In this document: positions 44,998 through 57,097 of the stretch, one piece after another
How positions within the stretch are numbered: the first letter of the stretch is position 1
How the letters are laid out: every line of letters starts with the position of its first letter
From: Cokeromyces recurvatus
Taxonomy: Eukaryota > Mucoromycota > Mucoromycetes > Mucorales > Mucoraceae
Reading direction: 5' to 3'
Assembly (NCBI RefSeq): GCF_025118155.1
Contig: NW_026251411.1
Span: 1-64,000, forward strand
DNA: 64,000 nucleotides
Position numbers and translations under genes: made by a program
Notes under the pieces: generated by a model
What the model was told of the DNA's origin: nothing
What the model saw: only the letters and a program-made list of their open reading frames with translations
Database searches by the model: none

Positions 44998-45894
44998 CTT
45001 TTATCGAAATGAATGTGTTTGTAAGAAATACTAAAAAACAAAAAAGAAATTAAATAAAAAAAAAAAAAAAAAAAAAAGTTGAAATTATTTTATTTTTAAT
45101 TCAATTTCAGCCAAACAAATTCTATTGTTTTGAAGTCAAGTATATAATAAATACTGTCAACAAAATAAACAAATTTTTGTTAGTAATACCTCCCCCTTCC
45201 AAATACAGCTTTTTTAAACCAATCAAATTATTATTGAACACATGTATTTTGCCTTTCTTTCATTTTTTTAAGACATATTACCAAACAGTAATCCTAAACT
45301 AACAAAGAAAAAAAAAGGACCCTCCCCCCTTCGTAGACTCCTTCCATTCCAATTCAGCAAATGAGTCATCATATTGAATGGCAAAAAAAAAAAAAAAGGA
45401 GAGAGAGAGCTCCTCCAATAAAATAGATTTCGATAAAATTGAAACCATAATCGATTTTGAGTCTGTCTTACAAGTTAAAATGAAAAATATTATAAATGAG
45501 TCTAATGTTTTAGTGAAGAAAGTTACTCCAAGAGACAAGAAGCAAATATAGTATATATATATGTATGTATGTATATATATACTAACTAAACTAGATTCAA
45601 AAAACAATATGTACTCTTCAGGGGGTGAATCTTTCTATACCAATGATGGTAGAGTTGTGAAGCATTCTGCAGAGTTTAGTTTATGTCTTTTGTTGCAGAA
45701 TTTAATAAAGACAGTAATACTGTACTACTAGGAAACCTTCCCAAAAAGCAACCATTAGCTCATAGCTCATATATTTATACATGTATAAAACACAATAATA
45801 AATAAAGATAAAAAAAAATACTACTGCAATCAAGTAAAATTGATGTAAGAAGTCATATTTTATATAGTAAAAATAATTAAAAAAAAGGGCCGAT
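44998..45894. other. Intergenic region
   Basis: This contains the zinc transporter promoter and the 3' side of the lipase gene. A run of about 22 A lies at about 45056-45078, and TATATGTATGTATG repeats lie near 45551-45582. Two frames on the minus strand (45299-45607 and 45702-45902) are Phe/Tyr-rich and unsupported. Confidence 0.45.
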
Positions 45895-47580
45895 TTAAGC
45901 AACAGGTAATCTGTCGTTATCAGTAGGACAATACACCTATCAAATAATAATATAGAAAACGATAAGTTGATATATTATATACATTTAAATCATTTTCTTA
46001 TTTACCTGAAGTTTATCATTAAATTTCATGTCTGAAGGCTTTGATACACTCTTTAAGAACATTTGATTCCAAACAGCCTGTATACATTTTTAACATACAT
46101 GAGTCATATATTCAATTGTTAGAAATTTGATTTACCTTTGCAATCCATCGATGAGCCTTTAAGCTGGGATGGAAACAATCAATATTACTATAAGTTAGTG
46201 TTAGTAAGCATTTTATTCTAATTTATACAGCCATATATGTATGTAAACCTTAGAGCATCAATAGGGAAACTTGATAAATCAATAGGCATAGGATTATACA
46301 TAACAGCAAAGGTACCATTGGTCGTTCCTTTATATTTGTTAGCAATAGCTTGTAGCTTTGTATTATAAGCTATGTTGTAGATATAAATATATGAGATTGA
46401 TCCTATTATATTTGTTTAATTATTTATTTATTTACCATCAGAAATTTTGTCCATGTTAGCCATGTTTTCAGCAGAACTAAAACACTCACATTCATCTGTA
46501 TTCTTTAAGAATCCGTTAGGTACACAATAAGCATTTCCATGAGTCAAGGGATATACTCCTGATACTTTAAAAGTACCCACTTATTTCAAATAACAGTTAG
46601 TTATATATATAAAATAATTATACATGCATATATATATATATATATTTACATAAATTCACAATAACTTTTGGTACTTCATCTTTAATACGTTTAATGGCTG
46701 CTTCAACATAATTTCCATACGCTTCGGGAGTGACATGATTAACACTAGAGCCAGTTTTACAAGTATTACATTGATCATTACCTATATTTGTATTTATAGT
46801 ATCGTTATAATAAAAATGTCAATATATAATATAGATGAATACTTTACTGCCAATTTGAATAGTAATCATTTTCCAATCATTTTTATAGCTAGTCGAAAGG
46901 ATATAAGACTTCATACCTGTAATGGCAGAAGAGTTAGAATCATATACAATTATAAAACTAGAACTAGATTCTTACGAAGAATAAGATAGTCCAATTCATA
47001 ATCCAAGTTCTTGGCAATGGCACCACTTTGAGCACCATTTAGGTTATCCCTTAAAGGTCGATCTATCATATTTACAAGTCATTACTATGAACGATTATTT
47101 AATTCTATGAATTTAACTGACTTACAAAATGATAGTGGTAAAGTACAATTCCCACCAGTACACAATGAAGCAAGATGGGAAAGTACAGAGGCGCCTTCAA
47201 TATCTGGATTATAGTGTTTCATAAAATTAGCAATAGTGATCGCATCTGTATCACCACCAACAGCATAACTTTTGCCACGATATTCAGTTATAAGGCTTAT
47301 ATTAATAATTCCGGAGCCTTCATAATCAACACCGTGCATACCGAATCCTGCCATGATACTTTATGTATGTAAATAGAATGTTATAGACAATCTAAATAAG
47401 TATGTACCTATCTCCTAATGCGCCTACAACTTTTATATCATCAATACGAAGATCTGTAATATCTTTTGCAGGTCCTGTTCTTGGAGTTAAAGAAGGGCAA
47501 TCAGATATGGATGCTGCATTAAGAGCAATAGTACTTGCTACAAAACTAGAAAAAACAAATAATGGGTTTAAAAGTTTCAT
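45895..47580 (-). CDS. Secreted GDSL lipase, phospholipase-B1 type
   Basis: This is a GDSL/SGNH-family esterase with predicted secretion. Exon 1 encodes a signal peptide (MKLLNPLFVFSSFVASTIAL) followed by NAASISDCPSLTPR. Splicing across about 47354-47408 creates GALGDSIMAGFGM, the block I Ser motif; unspliced, the Ser codon is broken. Block III is GNDQCNTCKTGSS after another intron. Block V is DCFHPSLKAHRWIAKAVWNQ, with the catalytic Asp and His. Other segments include ANFMKHYNPDIEGASVLSHL, HVTPEAYGNYVEAAIKRIKD and YCVPNGFLKNTDECECF. The architecture matches animal and zygomycete phospholipase B1 (PLB1-like) rather than bacterial GDSL esterases. Many Cys suggest disulphides. The substrate (phospholipid or another ester) is inferred. 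TAA lies at 45895-45897. Confidence 0.85.
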
Positions 47581-49899
47581 TTCCTTTTTTTTTTTTTTTT
47601 TTTTTGTATGTATGTATGTATGTATTGTATTAGATTTGATAGAAAGAAAAAATAGGTTTCTTTTATATACTTCATATCGTTACACTTCCTCCCTCCCTCC
47701 CCCCAATATCTACTCATTGTATATGTATAAATTTCTTATTCATATACATATTTGTTCCTTTGAATACGGTGATCATTATTGCGAAGAATGCTATATTTTG
47801 TAAACCTTATACAAATTAAATGCTTCTTTAGGATTTGAGAAATCTAAACTTTTGTGATATATGCCCACAGCCCTAATACCTTACTCTTAGACCACATGTC
47901 TATACACATATATCTGTATACATTTAGCTTGACATAAGAGACCATGACCTAATTGTACAATCCACAATGTATAACCGTATAAGTTTTAATTTAGATATAT
48001 TAATTTCACATAGCTAATAAATAAAGAATGGCCATCATAATAATAGATATGTCTATTTCAAAAATAGGGTAACACCTTTGAAATATCAGCTGTCATCATA
48101 GCAATAATGTAGATAGAGAAGATAAAAAAAAAAGAATTTAATATTTTTATATTGAAAAAGGATGAAATTCCTCTATATAGAATAAATGAATAGTGGAATG
48201 CATAAAAAAAAAAAAAAAAAAAGGAAAGGCCCTTGTATCTAGTATGTTTCTCTCTTGAATAGCAAAATGTTATTATATAATAGATAATAGTAGGATGTTT
48301 AAAGCAATATACATCTTTTCTTATTATGATGTTTAATACAACAATATCTATAGATTTCAAAATAATTTGATATCTACTCATTTATAAGCTCTCATATATA
48401 AATATATATATGCCTGTATGTATTTCGGCTTGTATATTATAATAAAATACAAACATGTATAAAACACACAATAGAATTAGGATACACAGATCGATTGTGA
48501 TATGTTCGTCATTCAGGCACAACTATATGTTAGTTTGTCTTACTATAAATTTTTTATATGTACATAGTATATGTCTAAAGAAGGAAACAGTCATGTTTGT
48601 GTATATTAAGGTCATCAATCTACTCATTCGATATCTATTTTATTGTAACAATATAATAGATATTACTACTGAGTGTTTTATAACACATCATTATATATTG
48701 ACTAATACAGTATTTACATCTTGACTTCAGGTATTCTTAGTTCTTTTCTAGACAAACCAACAACAACAATAACAAAAAAAAAGCGAAAAAATTCAAAGGC
48801 TCTTTACCATGTATCTCTCAGGTAATTGTTTTCGTATTTCAACGGGTGAAAAGCAGACTTGATTAGTAGTATTTAATAAGTGTGCCACCGAAAACAGCTT
48901 GAATTCTGCTGAGCATGAACTTTGGACTCATGATAGAGTTGCTGTTTTAAACTTTCGACACATTGTGTCTGTATTAAGGTCTACAGACTCTTTCAAGACC
49001 AGTATATTTTGTGAAAACCTTCTCCTCTACCATTGCCCCCCCACTCCTATCAAATAAAAAGGAGACTGTAGTCACCAACAGTAATACACGAAAAATAAAA
49101 TAAAGCCATCTAGTTGACGTAAAGGCAAGCTGATGCATTGACGGTAAGACTAAGAAATAAGTTGATTATAATTTTATTGGCTATTAATGTATTATCTATG
49201 TTTATCAATCTCTCACATTATTATCTCAATATAAGTATAGTAAATAAATAAATATACGTATGATATGTATGTATTGGTTATTCATGTTCCTGTATGAAAG
49301 AGTTCTTTTTTTTTTTCAATGTATCTCAATAATTTTTGGATAAAACGTAAACTATGACAACTTTTTCTACTTCAACATTTTCTCAACAAATATAAAAGGC
49401 CACATATGGCATGAAACAGCTTCTCTATTCCTTCGAGGATTATTTGCTGGTTTGCAGTATGTAGTATACTCTTTAATCTTGATTATCTTTACCATCGTAG
49501 AATTCGTCTTAAAATCATGCCCTCTCCTTATACTGACTTGATCAAATGTTTATACAGTCCTCTGTTCTTCTTCCCTTTTGATTACCAAAAGATTTTTTTT
49601 TAGTTTCTTTGTTAGCTTTTTTTTTTTTTTTTTTTTTTTTCTTTGATCTCTCTCAAGTAATACAATATTATTTGATTATGGTGCTTAAAAATTTTATTCA
49701 ACACTAATATTTATTTCCGATAAAAATATCACTTCGATTCTGTTCCGACTCGGACATGAAATAAACCAAAGAAAATTAGATAATGTAATTTCGTATTGCA
49801 GGCGCAGCGTAAAAAAATACAAAAAAAAAAAAAAAAACAACAAAATTATTAACGAAAAGCAGAAATAATAATATTCCTCCTTTTTGAATATAATCCATC
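47581..49899. other. Large intergenic region
   Basis: This contains promoters of the lipase (minus) and RPS23 (plus). It holds a T run with a TGTATG repeat (47586-47625), a CCCTCCCTCC block (47688-47703), and A runs near 48203-48222. The segment 48,820-49,150 is less AT-rich than its surroundings but holds no frame I can identify. T runs lie at 49614-49640. Confidence 0.45.
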
Positions 49900-50783
49900 A
49901 TGGGTGCGTAATAATCAAACATGTCAATTAATGGATTTAGCGTATAGATAAAATGGATATGGATAAAGAGAATGGGATGGATGGTATATAGATTGGGCAA
50001 TTTCGAAATTCAAAAGTTTCGGCTGTCAAAAAAAAAAGACATTATAGGAATGGCGCACAAGAAGCATATATAATTCATTCAAATGTGTATATGAAAGCAT
50101 TCAATTAAATTGATGGACTCGAATATTCAGTAACGTTCTTTATTTGTACTGTACATACAGCTCCAGGAGAGTTATAAATATATATATATCGACTTGGAAT
50201 TTACATTAACAAAGGAGCAAAAATAAAAAACAACATTCATTTTATCTATTTCCATATTATTTTTTTTCAGAAAAAAAAAGCTGCTAAATTCATTAATTGA
50301 CATGATATTTTTTATGGAATTAAGTTATTAATCTATTATTATATCTTAGGTAAGGGACAACCTAGAGGTTTGAACGCAGCTCGTAAGCTCCGTATTCATC
50401 GTCGTGATCAACGTTGGGCTGATAAACAATACAAGAAGAGAGCCCTCGGTACCGCTTTCCGTTCTTCTCCCTTCGGTGGTTCTTCTCACGCTAAGGGTAT
50501 TGTTCTTGAAAAGATTGGTGTTGAAGCTAAGCAACCTAACTCTGCTATTCGTAAGTGTGTTCGTGTTCAACTCATTAAGAATGGTAAGAAGGTCACTGCT
50601 TTCGTTCCCAACGATGGTTGTTTGAACTATGTTGATGAAAACGATGAAGTTTTGATTGCTGGTTTCGGTCGTAAGGGTCGTGCTATTGGTGATATTCCTG
50701 GTGTCCGTTTCAAGGTCGTCAAGGTCGCTGGTGTTTCCCTTCTTGCTTTGTACAAGGAAAAGAAGGAAAAGCCCAGATCTTAA
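49900..50783 (+). CDS. RPS23: 40S ribosomal protein S23 (uS12)
   Basis: This is the decoding-centre protein of the small ribosomal subunit. The second exon (50350-50783) starts GTAAGGGACAACC and encodes [60 protein letters not shown] and [20 protein letters not shown], ending KEKKEKPRS. The universally conserved KQPNSA loop is intact. The start codon is not in this exon. ATGG at 49900-49903 followed by a GTGCGT donor gives M-G|GK, the expected N-terminus, with an intron of 446 bases, long for this window. Codon usage is strongly biased towards CGT, AAG, GGT and CTC-type codons, consistent with high expression. Exon 2 is certain; the four-base first exon is inferred from frame and splice signals. 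Confidence 0.92.
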
Positions 50784-51179
50784 ATACTATTTTTTTTTAT
50801 ATGCAGATTATATAAATAAATGCACAAACTTGTCAAAAATTATTCATTTTTGGTTGCTTTTTTTTTTTTTTTTTTTTTTTTTTGTTAAATTATCTTATTT
50901 ATATATTTAGGTGTTAATAAATAATAGTCCTAAAAAATGCTTGAAAGTATTCAAAATAAAATCTTCTCCTGGATCTCCTCCTAGAAGACGGCAACTGTTT
51001 GTCAAGTCGTTTATCTCGCCAAAAAAAATATTAAAAGTGACTCGTTAAGTCAATGTATTTTTTTTTTTTTTGAAATTCAACAATGTATTTAAATCAATAA
51101 AAACTTATGGAATGACGGATTGTACATAATGATGTAGTTTCCCTTTAGTTTTTCAATAAAATTCATAAAAATTAAGCAG
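50784..51179. other. Intergenic region after RPS23
   Basis: This holds the RPS23 3' end, with a long T run at about 50860-50883 and AATAAA-like signals. The transposase remnant begins to be recognisable from about 51,180. Confidence 0.4.
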
Positions 51180-52290
51180 AATATGAATGCGTTTGATAAA
51201 GTGCACAGTTGTTGTACTCTTGGTTACAGACGTGGATATTATCCTGAGCATTATTATCATTAATACCAACGTACTCTATGATTAGTTTCTCTCTATTAAA
51301 CTCATCTGCAAGCACGCTCTTTACTTTTGTTCACTTTTTTTCTTGCATGGCCCCCTATCTTTTCTTTGTGGTGACTTCTTTATTGCTACATGAATGACAA
51401 TAAGTGCGTGTATAGCATCAGTGTTTGTCTGTAATGGGACTTTAGTTTTTGGTATCTTTACTATGGCGGGTGTTTCAATATCGGATCTGGCCTATTTACG
51501 CCTCAAATTAGTATAAAATCTAGTTTCGTCAATAAAGACACTGTTTTTTTTTATGAAATCTAAATCAGACTCTTTCCATTCCATGAACCATTCGTGTTTT
51601 GTCTGTAAATAATAGCTGACAGAGCTTCTGGTTTAGGGGTCCAAATGTAGGCTTTTTGATTGGCACTAGTATGTTGTTTCTCAAAGCGATGGATAAGTTG
51701 CGTTTTAGAAATAGAGACCTCCATAAAATGTTTAGATAAGTTATTAATAACATCTTCAGTGTAAAGCTGAGAATCCTCGTCAAGTAGATTTTGAATGTAT
51801 TCCTCGTGTTCAAATGTGAAAGAGCTTTTACAGCCAGCATTCTTTTCTAAAAGTTTATATAATATATATATATATGTATATACATATATTCTTTTTTAGA
51901 AATGCTCCCACCATCGTCGAGCAGTACGAGGCTTGATATCAAGCTCCTTTGCAAATCAGATTGTCCTTCCTCTTAACTCAGCATTTTTCTAGCGTTCGAT
52001 TCATAAATATCTCTCTTGTCTTATCGTTATAATCAGTGTAATAAGTAGTACGCTTTGATTTTTAGTTTGGGTAACGGCCTTTTTGGCTTTTTATTATCGC
52101 TTTTCTTCCCGTTTTTTTTTCTTCAATAGACTTGTGAGTGTCTAAATAGGAGCTTTGAGAGATAATAATTTCCAGTACAATGTTGAGATTTGTGATCTGC
52201 GCTAGAACATCCTCCATAGGGTCGAAAAAAATTCTTTCCTGTTCGTTATAGATATTTTCCTACTCATCTTTGTAAAAGAAAAATATATAT
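51180..52290 (-). pseudogene. Decayed Tc1/mariner-type transposase
   Basis: Read on the minus strand in changing frames, the order is that of a zygomycete Tc1-like transposase. First comes an N-terminal piece, DPMEDVLAQITNLN. Next is a helix-turn-helix segment, AKELDIKPRTARRWWEHF. Then EHEEYIQNLLDEDSQLYTED and VINNLSKHFMEVSISKTQLI, followed by EWFMEWKESDLDFI, and FIDETRFYTNLRRK with the first catalytic Asp and the DE pair. The TPAIVKIPKT block follows. Stops and frame changes interrupt it, for example TAG right after NLRRK. No clear second Asp block or terminal inverted repeats were found. It is inactive. Confidence 0.7.
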
Positions 52291-52692
52291 TCGTTTTTGC
52301 GAAGCTTTGAAACAAAAGCGAAGAAAGAAAAGTCGACCAGTTTTAAAATCTTTAAAAGTTTATACTGTTTTTTTTTTATAGCCAATTTGATTTAATCTAT
52401 TGTGACATTTCCCCCCTCCCCCTTCAATCAAAAAGACAAATTTTATTGGCATGAATAAACAAAGTAGATTTTATTTAAGGACAATTATTTTCAGCTTAGT
52501 GCCATTCACTTTGGGCAGAGTAGAATTTATTTTTCAGTAAAAGGACATTTAATTTTTTGCAATGTGACCGTTCTCGCTGTATATAATTTTAGAAAAACTA
52601 TTGTGATGAACAACGTACGTTTAGCATTAAGATTACACAAATTCTGTCTGATGAATTGATCATATGATTTCTTCAACACACACCTAGAGTCT

Positions 52693-52741
<49 letters not shown>

Positions 52742-53053
52742 GTCTGCTTCAATGCAATGAAAATAAAATAATCTGTATTATTATTTGATTACAAAACAAT
52801 AAAAATCTATCCATGGTTTCTATTATTTTTTATGTTTCATATATAAATAACTCGGAGATATGATTTATTTCATACATCTAAAATAATTTAAAAGAAAAAG
52901 ACATGTATCTATACAATCTTCTTTATGCAGTATAGAAATCATATAGTTGTATTCTTATACATATACATATTCATATATGTAATAGAAATTTATGTCTATA
53001 TTATGAAACAACAAAGGAGGAAAAAAAAAAAGAAGAATGAATTATGTAATCCA
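52291..53053. other. Intergenic region with a 43-T run
   Basis: This includes a run of about 43 T at 52695-52737, the longest homopolymer in the window. No gene was seen. Confidence 0.5.
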
Positions 53054-53794
<741 letters not shown>

Positions 53795-54118
53795 TTATTA
53801 TTAATAATAATAATAAAGAAAAGGAAAAAGAGAGAAAAGGATAGAAAAAAAAAAAAAAAAAGAAAAGAAACTCAACAAAAATAAAAAAAAAGGGCGACTA
53901 CGAGAGTTCTCCTGTCTCACATTAATAACAATATCAACTTTTTAAAGAGCCGAAAGTATGTGGTGTGTCATAAGCTGTTATTTATTTTAATTATTAAAAT
54001 ATTCTATCAACTGGAGTTGATAAACCATATTCACCATTTTCAATTTTTCTTAATAATTCAGCTTCTTTTTGAGCTTCCCTCTCTGCTTCAGCATTATTCA
54101 ATTCATCTAAATAACTTG

Positions 54119-56157
54119 CTAATACATATGTTTTTTCTTTTTTTGCATATTATCAATTTTAACGAAAGATGGATGTGACATAATATCTTTTATCGTTGGA
54201 CGTTCTTTAGCTTCAGTTGTTAATAACCATTCAATCATTTCACTCATTTCCAAGGATACTTTTGACAAAGCTTTCTTTTGCTTGGAGAAGTCACCAATTC
54301 TTAATAATTCCCATGTTTCATCTGCATCAGGTAATATAATACCGGTTGATAATTCAAGTAAAATAAGTCCAAGACTATGTATATATATTATATAAGTCCC
54401 ATCTAATAGAATCAAAAAATAGATATATGTATATACATATGTGTATATGTATTTTTTTTTTTTTTTTTTTTTTTTTACCTAAAGATATCAGCTGGTTTGT
54501 CAAAGTTTTCTCGAAGTAAATCGGGCGCCATATATCTTCTATCTCCTTCTCCTTTTACCCATTTCATATTCTGAAATATGTATTTATTAGTTTTCTCCTC
54601 TTTTTTTTTTTTTTTTTCCAATAAACCCGTATTACTTACTGCAGGGATTTGCACTGAAATACCAAAGTCCGTGATTTTTATGCAGCCATCTTTAGCAATT
54701 AATATGTTTGACGGTTTTAAATCCAAATGAGCAATGTTGGCTTGATGAATATCTTGTACACCAAGTACAATTTCATAAAATATTTTCCATACTATATTTT
54801 CATCTATTTGACGTTTTTTGAATTTAATGTATTTCTCAAGGCTACACACATAGAATAGAAACTGTTATTTTTTTTTTCTTACATAATAATAGACTACACA
54901 TCACATTAAATATCATCATTACCTTGCACCAGGACAGAATTCAAGTTGAATAAATAAAAATCCTCTTTCTTCCCATGCATTCATTAACTCAATACAATGT
55001 TCACTTCCTTTCACTTTTCTCAGGTTTTCTACTTCAATTAATTGCTGCCATCGATCATCCCAATTTGTAAATATGGACTTTGATTTCTTGACTGCACATA
55101 ATTCATTTGTAACAGGACAACGCGCTTTCCAAACTTCAGAGAATTCACCTATATCTATTTTACCCAAGATAGGAAATTTAGCATCAAAATAATGTGTAAA
55201 CATGGCACCTTCAGGAATAGGTTGACGTCTTTCTTTCTCGTCATCGGGTATCGTTCGATCTTCAGGACCATAATTTTCGAAATATTCTGTCGTTAAAAAG
55301 TGAGGCCAATCAGTAATCCACGGTGGACCTCTTTGATGTTGTCGACGAAGTATTTTCATTTTATAAGAGGAAGATAAAACATATTCATCAGGTTCATCTT
55401 CTGGATTATGACTTGAAAAGAATGCATCCACTTCGTCATTATAGGTATGTCGTGTAAGAGGTAATGTTGTCTTTTCTTCATAATTATCTGTTTCTCCTTC
55501 TTCTTCTTCTTCTTCTTCTTCTTTAATAACAGACTTTTGTTGATCTTTACTTATTCTTTCAAAGTCATCTTCGAAAATAGACGCAAATATGGAATTTCTT
55601 CTTGGTATATTATTCTCTTTTGGATTTATTGGCGTGTTATTACTATTTAATAAAAGTTCATTATATAGAGAACGTTGAAATAAACTGCTTCCTCTTTCTT
55701 TTCGCATTTCATCATCGTCTTCAACATCAAAGGCCTCTACATAATCGTATTCATCCTCATCCTCATCATCCTCATCATCTATTCTATGCTCAACACCAAA
55801 TAAATCATGAAATACTCCACTAGACCCTCCTTCTTGTGGATTATTATTATTGTTACTTCTTAAATGATCTGATGGAGAATGGTTGTAACCATAGTTGCGA
55901 TCTAACCAACTAGAATGTCTATCTACCATAGGTGCGTTCATTCTAGATGGAGTCCAATTAGATGACATGGTATCTCTTACAGGCGATTGAGCGCCTATAT
56001 AACTATATTTGGCTTCTTCTTCTGGAGATTGTACAGGAGTATCAAAGAGGGTATCCATACGACTCTTTTTTAACAATGTCGTAGTGTCATTTAAAGAAGG
56101 GGACAATTCACGTTTTTTTTGAACATCGTCGTTAATTTCAGAAACAGATGTTGACAT
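54119..56157 (-). CDS. WEE1: Wee1-type inhibitory protein kinase
   Basis: This kinase phosphorylates the inhibitory Tyr of Cdk1 and delays mitosis. ATG 56157 (MSTSVSEINDD) was chosen over the in-frame ATG at 56172. The first 300 residues are disordered with acidic runs and SP/TP sites. The kinase begins FPILGKIDIGEFSEVWKARC, then CAVKKSK, AHLDLKPSNILI, ITDFGISVQI, and KGEGDRRYMAPDLLR after an intron. The EGD-x-RYMAP block and HLDLKP loop identify the Wee1 branch rather than a general kinase. Four or five short introns are present. As sequenced, the last exon stops at 54119 after a Lys-rich run, but a one-base change in an A7 homopolymer would continue the frame to TAA 53994, adding about 44 residues including EYGLSTPVDRIF. 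See findings. Confidence 0.88.
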
Positions 56158-57097
56158 TATATAAGCATGCAACTTAATTTGTTGTTAATGTTATTTGGTA
56201 TATATGTGTGTATGCGTGTGTGTGTGTGTGTGCGTATGTATGTATGTAAGAGAGAGAGAAAAAAAAAAGAGAAAGAGAGAAAGAGAGAGAAAACAGATAA
56301 TTCATGTACGTGTGAAAATAAAAAATAAATAAAATATATCAGATCTTTGATTGGCTAATTTTTAACAAAATGAAACTCCCTTATTATAAATAAAGAGAGT
56401 TCTCAGAACAAGTATTACATGTCATATTATTTTAATAAAAGGTTATATGCAACCTATATGCACGTGCATTATTAATATATGAGCTTGTTCTCCTTTTTCT
56501 CTCTCTCTCCCTAATCCGTGTTAGTGACTTGTTTGTCAAATCAATCAACAAACATATCTCTTAGTCATGACAACCTTTTTATTTCCAACAGACCAATGAA
56601 AAGGTTCAACATAAACAAAAGTGACTTAGAATCCAGTCTAATAAAGTTAGTAGTTTATATCATCATTAGACTGACACACAATTAATAGAAATTTAATATT
56701 TGTAGATATTCTTAATAAATGCTGTTTCATACCCTTTTTTTTTTTCTTTCAAAACAAAAAAGAGAGAAGGGGGAGCTTTGATGTTTAATTAGTGTTAATA
56801 GACTATAGCATGTTGATAGTGAATGTATTTAAATGAACATCGTCAAGATTTGAATTTAATGAATGACTTCAAATGTATGAAATTTCCCTTTTCATATAAT
56901 GATCTCTTTTATATAGACTGTAGATAAGGATATTTTTTCTTTTTTAATCACTAAAACATTCTTTCGCTTGATTCACTCATATTAAATGATTCAAGTATGA
57001 AAACTATTCAAGTGTCTTTAGCCTCCCTCCCCTTTAAATCTAAGGCGAAAAACAAAAAAAAAGACTCTATTTATTTTTATTATATTACATCATTTAT
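56158..57097. other. Intergenic region
   Basis: Contains the Wee1 promoter and the Kri1 3' end. GT and GA repeats lie at 56205-56290 and a CT-rich segment near 56490-56512. A 102-codon frame at 56997-57305 is an antisense overlap of the Kri1 3' end and is rejected. Confidence 0.45.
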
